A stretch of DNA of 64,000 nt from Isochrysis galbana (taxonomy: Eukaryota; Haptophyta; Isochrysidales; Isochrysidaceae): contig CM030936.1 of the NCBI GenBank assembly GCA_018136815.1, positions 1,366,569-1,430,568 of the forward strand, given 5' to 3'. Position numbers and translations under genes: made by a program. Every line of letters starts with the position of its first letter. Within the stretch, counting starts at the first letter, position 1. Under the pieces are notes generated by a model. That model had not been told where the DNA came from. It saw only the letters and a program-made list of their open reading frames with translations, and ran no database searches. Positions 34,601-43,184 of the stretch are shown piece after piece.

Positions 34601-37318
34601 ATGCGGACTGCTGCGCTGCTCGGCCTCTTCTCGCTGGCGGTGGGAATCAGGCTTTTTCTCCTTCTTCTCTGGAACTCGCCTGCGCATCGGTCACGGCAGG
34701 CCTCGTTGCGCGAGGTGGAGCCACGCAATGGCGCGGCTGGTGGGTTGTGGTCGCCACCACACAACGCAGCGCACGAAGGGCGAGCAGAGACGCTGAGCGG
34801 GGCGACACATAAATTGAGCGAGCGAGCGCAGGTGCTGAGGGCGCTGAGGGAGCTCGAATCCGAGCACGCGCCACCGTCTAACACTACCTCCCCCCGCATC
34901 ATCGTCGTGCTGGGCCACAAGGCACCACGCGACTTCTATGTGTATTCTTTTGCATTCCACCTCCTCGGCTACCGAGTGATTTATTCTCGGACACCGATTC
35001 TTGTCGGCGCCCAGCCGCACTCAGGGCTATATTATCTGTCGCCGGACAACGATGGCCGACCCATACAGCTGCACGGCGTTGCTGCTGTCCTGTGTCACTC
35101 GGTGTTGGCACAGAGATGCTTCGCGGGATTTCCCTGGTCTTCCTCCTTGCACGGGGAGGCGCGAGTACAACAACATCCTCTCGAGGTGTTGCGCATCTTC
35201 TCCGCCCTGCGACCAAACCAGAGAATTAATCGGCTGGCTTCAGCGCGACAGACGCTCACAACCAAGGATGGTCTCTGTGCCATGCTCCATGCCGCAGGCC
35301 TCGCAGGCGACTATCTCTCCACGTTCACATTCCCGTGTTGGTCTATCCCTCACGAAGCGTCTCAGCTACGGGCAGCCGCTCTAGAGGTCGGCGGCAGGAT
35401 AAGAGCCGATCTGCCCCACGCAACCTCATCAATTGCTGCACAATCTTTTAGCGCACCATCTCGCCCTACTTGGATCGTAAAACCAGCACGAGGCTCCGAA
35501 GGAGCAGGTATCCGGCTGCTGAGTCAAACCGAACTCGTTTCACTACTTGACGAATGCGAGCTCGACAACAATGAAATGGAGATGGGCGCACGCGAAGCAA
35601 ACGGCACCGACAAGAACAAGAATAGAGGAGGCGGTGCCACCCGTGCACATGGACAAAGATGCGGCAATCGTGGGCTGCCGCAACCCTCACCGGGTTGGCG
35701 GGCAATTGTGAATCCATACCTTGCATCGCCATTACTGCACAACGGTCGCAAGTGGGACGTACGCACCTATGTGCTCTGCACTTCAGTCCTCCCAATGCGA
35801 ATTTACATATTTGCGGAGGCTGTCGTTCGATATGCCTCAGCATTATACTCATCAACTACTTCCGACCCGGCTGCAGTGCTCACCAACACAGCGATTGGCA
35901 AACGAGCCCTTCATCGCGGGGTGGCGCCAATCACAGGAACGCTCGACAACCTCGCTCGGTACCTGCAGAAGGGGCGGGCGGCGGAGAGTAGCCCGGCAAC
36001 GGGCGAGCGTGGCTCGTGGCTTTTCCAGTTGTGGGATGCAGCAGAGGTTAACGAGGATGAGGGCAATGGTTCGGAGGGCAGCACTGATGGATTTGGGCTC
36101 CATCGAAGCTACAGTGCTATGGAGGGATATACCAGCTTGATGGGAGCTATGCGCCAAACAGTCGGTAGGCTTTTCCTCACTGCGGAGCCACATATAATGC
36201 GCTCGTATGCTCGCGAGTACCCGCACACGAGCGAAGCCTCCAAGCCTTGGAGACAATCAGTGCCGTCACGTGAACGCGGGGTACCATGGGTATGGTCTCA
36301 GGGCGTGAATGTAGGTGCGGACAGAGGTCGGGCTGCGGTGGGCTACCGCTGCTCCAATTGCTATCATCTTTTTGGTGTCGACCTCATAGCAGACAACACA
36401 GGGCGATTCCGAGCCATTGAGATCAATGTGCAGCCAGACCTTTCCCTTTCCTTGGCCGCGTGTGAGCGACAGAGGCGTACGCCCAAGCAAGGATTGCCAC
36501 GAACCGGAGGCCCCGATCGTTTGATGGGTAACGGGGACGGGGCCCGTCATGCGCCTGAAGGTGGATCGAAGAGTTTCTCATCTAGCTTGCCGACCGGGAT
36601 GACAAGCGACCCAAAAAATACTGTGCTAGAGGATTTTCATGACGCTTGCTCAGAAGGATCCTCCGCGTACGATGACACCAAACGCGCTGTCGCCTTCAGT
36701 GTCGTACAAATGGTGTATGGCGATCATCCTGCGGCAGCTATACTCGAAGAGCTCCTCGCACCACACGGCGATACTCTTGCTATTCGCTTCCCCAAGCTTG
36801 CGCATAGGCGTATGGACACCAAAGCTGACGCGGCCTTGGGAAGTGCCTCGGACGTCGCAAGCATTGTTGACAGCCGTGACAGCGATGTGCCGAACGGCCC
36901 CTACGGCCTCCACCGCGAGACCCTGGTCTACCTACTCGGGAGTGTTCGGGAAGCGTTGGCGCTTGGCTGCTTCGTGCCCATAGTGCCATCAATTTCTGGC
37001 TGGCACGATCAAGCTAGGCACTTGCGAAGATTGTGGAACTCGGCGACAGTACAAAGCAGATGCGCCGCACCGCACAGTGCGATCGATTCTGATACTAGGT
37101 GCGCTGGTTTCGATTTTGAGTGGCGTCGGCAGATTCACGATCTCAGCCGCCTGGTCTTCTTCGGAAATATGGAAAGTGGCGTTGGGAACGTTCCTCAATG
37201 GCGACTCTCATTCAAGGAGAGGTGCCAAGAGATGCTTGCTCAAGTGGCAAACGTGCCGAACGGTCAGTGGGCGTTACGACAGGACATTTTCCAGACAATA
37301 TATGATCTCGAGGACTAA
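34601..37318 (+). CDS. tubulin-tyrosine-ligase-like (TTLL) ATP-grasp protein with N-terminal membrane anchor
   Basis: A 905-residue single-exon protein. Residues 4-24 (AALLGLFSLAVGIRLFLLLLW) minus flanks form a signal anchor, which is unusual for TTLLs that modify cytosolic tubulin. The TTL core has WIVKPARGSEGAGIRLLS (about 291; ATP-binding Lys), NPYLASPLLHNGRKWDVRTY (about 370-390; substrate/ATP block), a LTNTAIGK segment, and YHLFGVDLIADNTGRFRAIE followed by INVQPDLS (about 588-612; metal-binding Glu and Asn). TTLLs add Glu, Gly or Tyr to protein side chains or termini. Insertions (about 325-360, 620-680) are low-complexity. The C-terminal 200 residues are not recognised. The membrane anchor suggests a Golgi or ER lumenal substrate, or anchoring to a membrane; this is inference. 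The stop is TAA. Confidence 0.8.
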   Translation: MRTAALLGLFSLAVGIRLFLLLLWNSPAHRSRQASLREVEPRNGAAGGLWSPPHNAAHEGRAETLSGATHKLSERAQVLRALRELESEHAPPSNTTSPRIIVVLGHKAPRDFYVYSFAFHLLGYRVIYSRTPILVGAQPHSGLYYLSPDNDGRPIQLHGVAAVLCHSVLAQRCFAGFPWSSSLHGEARVQQHPLEVLRIFSALRPNQRINRLASARQTLTTKDGLCAMLHAAGLAGDYLSTFTFPCWSIPHEASQLRAAALEVGGRIRADLPHATSSIAAQSFSAPSRPTWIVKPARGSEGAGIRLLSQTELVSLLDECELDNNEMEMGAREANGTDKNKNRGGGATRAHGQRCGNRGLPQPSPGWRAIVNPYLASPLLHNGRKWDVRTYVLCTSVLPMRIYIFAEAVVRYASALYSSTTSDPAAVLTNTAIGKRALHRGVAPITGTLDNLARYLQKGRAAESSPATGERGSWLFQLWDAAEVNEDEGNGSEGSTDGFGLHRSYSAMEGYTSLMGAMRQTVGRLFLTAEPHIMRSYAREYPHTSEASKPWRQSVPSRERGVPWVWSQGVNVGADRGRAAVGYRCSNCYHLFGVDLIADNTGRFRAIEINVQPDLSLSLAACERQRRTPKQGLPRTGGPDRLMGNGDGARHAPEGGSKSFSSSLPTGMTSDPKNTVLEDFHDACSEGSSAYDDTKRAVAFSVVQMVYGDHPAAAILEELLAPHGDTLAIRFPKLAHRRMDTKADAALGSASDVASIVDSRDSDVPNGPYGLHRETLVYLLGSVREALALGCFVPIVPSISGWHDQARHLRRLWNSATVQSRCAAPHSAIDSDTRCAGFDFEWRRQIHDLSRLVFFGNMESGVGNVPQWRLSFKERCQEMLAQVANVPNGQWALRQDIFQTIYDLED

Positions 37319-38106
37319 CGTCGAGCCATGGCTTCGTCAGTCTGGGCCTCGAGTACTCCGTATGTAGCCAACTCCTAGCACCCCTGTCCTTCCCCTTGAT
37401 ATTTCTTGCCCTTGGGGCCCTGGGCCCCCCTCAAAGGTACTCAGCAATGGGCATGGAGGATGATCAGGCTGCTAGCACACTAACAGCTCCAGTTGCGCAC
37501 CTTCACAGCCGGGACGGCGTGTGGCCCACGGGCCTCGGCGGCCTGCCATTCTAATGATATACTCAATTCCTTTCATTGTGTCCTTCCAAGTTGTAAATGC
37601 TTATAACTCAGCCAAATCATGTACAAAAAGGGCATGCCTGGCCACAGGGGTATGGGTGGGCCTCACCCTACCCACACTGTCCTAGAGGCTAGAGGTGGGG
37701 ATATTGGGTTTTGAAAAAAAAGGCGGTACATCTGAGGGTCAGAATATTCTTTTCACGAGAGGGGGCGAAGATTTCCCCCGCCTTTCCCCCCTCACAATCC
37801 GAAGTGAGAGCGGAGCAATGGCGACCGACCCACCGTGACAGGCCGACCTTTGCTGCGCTCCAGCAAGAGCACGGCGGTGGTCAGCTCCCCCTTGTCGCTG
37901 GTGTTTGGACTAAATGGTCAGGGGACACCGGTCGGCGGTCTCACCGGTGCTTCATGCCATCGCATTTGGGTGTTTCTTGCTTCACCTGCCCACGCAGCAT
38001 GGCCGCCAGCCCCACCGCAGCGCCCAATGTGACCCGGGCTGACTGCGGTGACAGAGAATGGCCTTCCTTCCTACACGGGCCTACGCGGACAGCACACAAG
38101 CTAATA

Positions 38107-38421
38107 AAAAAATCTTCTTAAAAATCCCCGCTACGTGTGCGGCGTGAGGCAGTGCGCTAGTGTACCTCCCTACTACTCATTAACCCCTAATAACCCCCTC
38201 CCCCTTTCCCAGTTCCCTCATTAGCGGAGAAGCTGGTTCCGGGGAGGCCGCGCGCGCTGCTTCGGCCGGCCAGGAGTTGGAGAGAAGAGGGCGGGAGACT
38301 GTGGGTCATTCTTTGATTTCGGTGTTGGTTCTGGTGTTCTGGTTATGCTCCCTTAAGTACTTTAGTCTCCTCTTTAATGACTGCTGTGTTTCCGACCCTG
38401 AGGTTTAGCTTCTTTAGGTGA
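38107..38421. mobile_element. short insertion with 19-bp direct repeats
   Basis: The word GACAGCACACAAGCTAATA stands at 38088-38106 and again at 38422-38440, exactly bracketing this 315-base segment. The segment contains copy 2 of the 28519-28735 repeat. The long duplication is typical of target-primed (LINE/SINE-type) insertion. Confidence 0.7.
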
Positions 38422-38934
38422 GACAGCACACAAGCTAATATATGTTACCCCGGAGAGTGGGAGAGGGAGTCAAGTGTTGAAGGAGTGCCCAAGGCAGCGC
38501 ACTGAGTTGTAGGTGCTCTTCGTGGCCCACAGGAGTGAGGTGAAAACGAGAAGTGAGTCAACATGGAAAACAGAGGCTTAGGGTGCTCTCCGTAGGAGAT
38601 TGATGGTTGTGAAGTGCCGTCCCATGTTGGGTGCACTGAGGTAGAGGTTTCCACCATGGGGAGGGCAGCTGAGCTGCCCTCCCACATGAGGTGCTCTTGG
38701 GGTGGGAGGGTTTCCCACTGTTGGAGGGGGTCTCACAGACCCCCTGCCCCCTGCATGCTACGCAGAGGCCCATGGTGGCAACCTGTTCGGTGCCAGTGCT
38801 CGCCACCCCGCGCGCTCGCGCGGGTGTGGTTTGGATGGGCTGGATGGGCTTTGTTTGAGAGGGCTTTCTGACGAGCCGCCTCTGAATAGGTCGAAACTAT
38901 AACAATAGTTTTTCTGTTCGACAGGCAGATAGTT

Positions 38935-39110
38935 GCAGCGTGGGAGGGCCTGAGGCTCAGGAGTGCCAGCGAGGGAGGCTAGGGCCCAGCCCCAGCCTCC
39001 TCTGCCCCTGAGCTTGCCTCCAGGAGCCTTCAGGGGTCGCCAGAGGGCAGCTGCAGGCCTATCGTAGGCGCGGCCCATCGCGCGTGCCGCAGGAGAGGGG
39101 AGAGAGAGCG
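38935..39110 (-). repeat. dispersed repeat (47.4-kb type), copy 1
   Basis: gccagcgagggagg, cagccccagcctcc, cccctgagctt and cagggg match 59415-59580 and, in reverse, 47395-47500 and 60540-60640. Confidence 0.55.
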
Positions 39111-39660
39111 CGGAGAAGGGGGTGGGCTTGAGCGAGAGCTCCGCCCGCCGACGAATAGGTGATTCCCGTGCTTGTTTGAAGATTAGTCGGGACTGAGGCC
39201 GCCGCCAGCCCGGTAGGCGTAGAAGAGAGGGGGGAACAGATCACCGGGGAGGGGGGGGGGGGGGGAGCGCGGGCCACCGGACCATATCTAAGCCCGTTAC
39301 CCCAATCCCCCTAGTAGTGCACGGGGGAGCCACCTGATGGCGGGGGGGGGGAAGGGCCGGGGGAGTTGGGGTGTAGAAAGTATTCTACGTGTAGATAATG
39401 GTTCCATGCGCCGCAAGTGCGGTGAGAATATTATGAACTTCTTTTTTTGAAATCAAATAACGAGTTGACAAACATACAACAACACTCGTGGTTTTGTATT
39501 TAGGGATTACGATTAAAGACAAACGGTTCAAAATGCAACTAACCAGTTGACAAACATACAACATCAACACCAGGGAACCGGGCATGAGATGTGCGTCTTG
39601 CCGCTTTAGAGCGTGCAAGTTATTCTTAGATCGAGAATCCAAGGCATCCTCCTTAAAAGG

Positions 39661-40416
39661 TCAAAGCCGATCAGTCTTGCTAGAGTCGGTTTCGGATATG
39701 TTGCGGCATTCTCGGGAGGGTAAAGGAGAGTCACCCGTCTTCTTGATTGGATTGGGAACCATCCGGGTACTTGTACTCCCTTGCTCCTGAGCCATCGCGC
39801 CTTCTGCAGTGGTCGCGGCATAACCAACAACACTCACTATAGGTTGAGCGACAACAACGGGCGGCTGGCTTGCTGAATCAGAGGAAGCACATGGCGCAGT
39901 TCCTTGTGCTTCCGCATCGCCAGGATGAGGCTCAGTTGCATTGACTTGAGCTGACGAAGCCGCAGCACGTGCACTGTCGGCCTGTCTCTTTTTGTAACAG
40001 CCAAGAGCAGCACCACAAACGGCAATGACGCTGCAAACCACACCAATGATGAGGCCGATGGGGATGACGATGACGCGGCCGCTTGAGGAGCTTGAGGAGG
40101 AAGGATAGTAGTAAGATGACCGAGGTGGTGGCGGAGATGAGTAATAATAGTAGTAAGATGGCGGAGGTGGCGGCGGAGATGGACTAGGAGGCGGTGGCTG
40201 ACTTCCCCAAGATGGCGGAGGCGGCCGACTTGGTCTCCAGCCACAATCGTAGCAGTCACTGCCATAAGAGCAGATAGTATACTCTGATCCCGAGCCACCG
40301 TCATCGCAAATTCCATCGTATGCATCAGCACAGGTGTTTGAGCATATAGAGCTGCAGGGGACAATATAGATGAGGACGAGGATAGCCACCGGTTTCACGC
40401 GGCTTGCTTGCACCAT
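39661..40416 (-). CDS. small single-pass membrane protein with cysteine-rich ectodomain
   Basis: A 251-residue protein. The start at 40416 is chosen because it yields a signal peptide (VKPVAILVLIYIVPCSS). The open frame continues upstream to the gap without a plausible protein. Residues 25-60 are a compact Cys motif, C-x3-C-x7-C-x10-C-x5-C-x2-C (CSNTCADAYDGICDDGG, CSYGSDCYDCG), which resembles an LNR-like module seen often in algal surface proteins. It is followed by a Pro/Tyr/Ser-rich stalk (62-112), a transmembrane helix (about 114-142, VIVIPIGLIIGVVCSVIAV), KKR and a 110-residue cytoplasmic tail. The layout suggests a cell-surface or wall-contact protein; the ligand is unknown. Confidence 0.7.
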   Translation of the reverse strand: MVQASRVKPVAILVLIYIVPCSSICSNTCADAYDGICDDGGSGSEYTICSYGSDCYDCGWRPSRPPPPSWGSQPPPPSPSPPPPPPSYYYYYSSPPPPRSSYYYPSSSSSSSGRVIVIPIGLIIGVVCSVIAVCGAALGCYKKRQADSARAAASSAQVNATEPHPGDAEAQGTAPCASSDSASQPPVVVAQPIVSVVGYAATTAEGAMAQEQGSTSTRMVPNPIKKTGDSPLPSRECRNISETDSSKTDRL

Positions 40417-41068
40417 GGAGAGTAGAGAGAAGTGAGGTTGACTGCTACGCGAGAGGAGACAAGTAGGTTGAGGAATTTTGGAGGCACATGCGACGCTCCA
40501 CATGGCAGAGCAAGGTGCAAAAGTGAGGGCGGCGGGGGTGTGACGTGTCAGTAGCATGGGTGCTTGATCTGGCGGTGGGTGTGGGCGAAGCCCCTGAGGA
40601 AACGACACAGAGCGCTTGTATGGAGCGAGCCAAGACCAGCACCAGGGCCCCGGAGCAGTAGACAGCTCCGAGGACCTGGCGAGGCAAAGCGAGATGCAGT
40701 CGAAAGACTGACTCTGCTCAAGTGATAGCAGTCTTTCGTTTTGTGCCGCTGGGAGCACAGAGCGCTTAGAATGTTGACGGTGCAATCGTACACACGCTGA
40801 CAGAGTTATGTGTTTGGACAAGAGGAGACGCCGCAATGGGAGGGCGGGCTCTTGCCGTGCACGCACCTTTGCTGAGTCGTTGGAGGTCAGCGGAAGCGGC
40901 GGAGAAGACGGGAGCTGGGTTCTCGGGCACCTCGGTGGCTCCTCTAAGGGGTCTCGACAGTCGACACCCCGCTTGCTGCTTGGGTGGGAGATCTTCAGGG
41001 GTCGCTTGCCGCTTAGAGGAGAAGGGTTGCGCGCTTCCAAACACGAGCGCCTCATCAACCGCGCGTGG
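40417..41068. other. intergenic up to the second gap
   Basis: A long minus-strand frame continues upstream of the membrane-protein start through this stretch, but its translation has no family features. I treat it as 5' flank. Confidence 0.4.
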
Positions 41069-41168
41069 NNNNNNNNNNNNNNNNNNNNNNNNNNNNNNNN
41101 NNNNNNNNNNNNNNNNNNNNNNNNNNNNNNNNNNNNNNNNNNNNNNNNNNNNNNNNNNNNNNNNNNNN
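41069..41168. other. assembly gap, 100 N
   Basis: Exactly 100 N, a placeholder of unknown true length. Confidence 1.
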
Positions 41169-41869
41169 GAGGAGTAATGTAGCTCTACAAGAGACAGAGA
41201 GAGAGAGAGAGGAGAAGCAGGGTACTCCTAGAGACATGAGTCTGTGTGGAGGGGTCCTTTTATCTCTCTCCCCGCCCTCGATGACGTCATCCTTTCACTC
41301 ACCCACACTTTGATCAATAGAGTCGTCTCGAGGGGTCTCACTCTCTCTCTCTCGTTCTCTCCTCGAAGAAAGGGAAGGGGGAGAGGGTAGGAGAGTAAGA
41401 GAGAGTACTTTAACCCTAGTACATACCTAAAAATGGCTTTTCAGGTGCTCTCATTATTTCGGCAGGGGGGGGTCGGGGCACTCAAAATTTGAGCTGAGGG
41501 GTGTGCACATAGGTAGACTGGATTCCCCTAAGCAGCATGGCAAATGTACATGAGCTCACAAAGCTTTTTTAGAGTCACGAAAACGGCGAAATCGCAAAAG
41601 TGCACGTAAACGCAGAAAAAACTCCGACTACTGCCGATGACACCGGTGGCACGCAAAAAAGCACTGAAGATGGTAGTACGCGCCGGCCCCATTATTGCAA
41701 GGCAAGCATCTGAATTGGGAGCGCTTTGGGGTCTCTATCTCACACTCTGCATACCCACAGACGCCCCTAAGAGTGCGGACACGCGGAACCTGCTTTGGGG
41801 GGCCCCGTGACCCGGCGTTCCGCATCTGATCCGCGAGCGTGTGTGGAAATCAAAGCCGCAGCTTGGATT

Positions 41870-42000
41870 GTAACGAGATGAACGAGATGTAACGAGATGG
41901 CCTGATGGCCCGACGACGAGATGAACGAGATGGCCGAGATGGCCCGACGAGATGAACGAGATGGCCCGAGGGCCCGACGAGATGAACGAGATTTTCGGGT
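41870..42000. repeat. tandem repeat of gatgaacgagatggcccgac
   Basis: Four to five diverged units of about 20-35 bases built from aacgagatg and ggcccgacgag. Confidence 0.75.
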
Positions 42001-42144
42001 AACGGAGCTGGACGGAGAGCTTCCCCACTAAGCTTGAAGCTTGGTCTTAATGCGGTGAAACCGATTTGGAGACAAGCGGGAAACCGGGGCGGAAGGAACT
42101 GGCAAGGAAGCCGGCAGGAAGGCAGAGGAAATGTCGTGGGAAGG

Positions 42145-42345
42145 CGACGGAGGCAGGATTTTTTAACGGTAGGAAGGCAGGATTTTAACGGTAGGCGGAG
42201 TGTAGAATTTTAACAGTAGGAAGAGGCAGGATTTCTAACGGTAGACGGAGTGCGGAATTTAACGGTAGAAGAAGAGCGTGGAATTTACTGGTTACTGGTA
42301 GAAGAAGAGCGCGGAACTTAACTGTAGAAGAAGAGCGGAGAGGAG
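42145..42345. repeat. tandem repeat of the aggattttaacggtag type
   Basis: Seven or eight diverged units with the core (g/a)aattttaacggtag and variable spacers such as gaagaagagcg. Confidence 0.75.
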
Positions 42346-42899
42346 AAGGAGCGGGGCTCGAACTGCAGAGCGCTCCGTCTGGACTCGAACTCCGGACTCG
42401 AACTCGCGACCCCCGATATTTGATATTTGGCATTTGGACCGTATTTGTATCTAGCACCGTAATATCTGGCCGTATCTGGGAGTTGACCCAGATACAGCCG
42501 TATCTACCGTACCTGGGGGGCCGATGGTCCGTGTCTCCCATGTAGGTTGTTTACATGATAAGTCGAAACTGAGTCCGCCCCCTACCGCCTACCCCTACCC
42601 GGTATCGGTATCGGTACCCGGACCCAGAGACACAGGAGGAAGGGGGGAAATGGGAATGATCACAGGAGGGCTGACTCCTACCTGCGTATCCGACGTCAGA
42701 CCTGACGTGACAACCGGGGGGCGCTCCGGCTCTCTGGCTCTGGTGGATCGCTCGTGAACACCGGACAGGAAGACAGAATTACTCACTGATATCTGATAAT
42801 ACCTTGCCCCTCTCTCGCCTCCCCCCCCCCCTCGATATCTTTCTCCCCTCCGCTTTCCGCGCGCCGCTCCGCGTCTTCCCGCGCTGAGCCCCCTGCCAC

Positions 42900-43180
42900 C
42901 CCCACCCTCCCTCTCTCTCTCTCTCTCTCCCTCCCCCTCCCTACCCCCCCAAACCCTCGCCCCCCACCCCCCCCACCTCCCCCTGCTTCTCCTTCCTCTT
43001 CCTTTCACACCGCTCGCTCTCTTCTAGCCTCTCCCCGCCCCCTCCCCCGCCTCGCCTTCCCCTCCTTCCCGCCGCACCGCGCCTCCTTCCCTTCCCCGTC
43101 CCTTCGGCACGCTCTCTTCCTGAATCCCTTCCTCTCTCTCTCGCTCGCTCGCCCGCTTCAACCTTGCCCTCTCTCTCACA
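42900..43180. promoter_or_regulatory. pyrimidine-rich leader of the CXXC gene
   Basis: A C/T-rich block containing (CT)n and C runs, ending 5 bases before the ATG at 43185. Similar pyrimidine leaders precede the ASNSD1-like, eIF3c, kinase and pseudouridine synthase genes on their coding strands. Confidence 0.5.
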
Positions 43181-43184
43181 CACA

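Larger units (their letters stand above)
37319..39660. other. intergenic with TSD-flanked repeat and decayed element
   Basis: 38107-38421 is a repeat flanked by a 19-base direct repeat. 38896-38916 is a short inverted scrap of the LINE-like 5' leader. 38935-39110 is an inverted copy of the 47.4-kb repeat. 39240-39360 holds several G runs. No supported gene. Confidence 0.5.
41169..43184. other. intergenic: tandem repeats and CT-rich leader
   Basis: 41195-41215 and 41338-41352 are GA and CT tracts. 41870-42000 and 42145-42345 are degenerate tandem repeats (listed separately). 42425-42545 is a copy of the GATACAGCCGTATCTACCGT repeat. 42790-43184 is nearly all C/T and leads into the CXXC gene. 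No supported gene. Confidence 0.5.
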
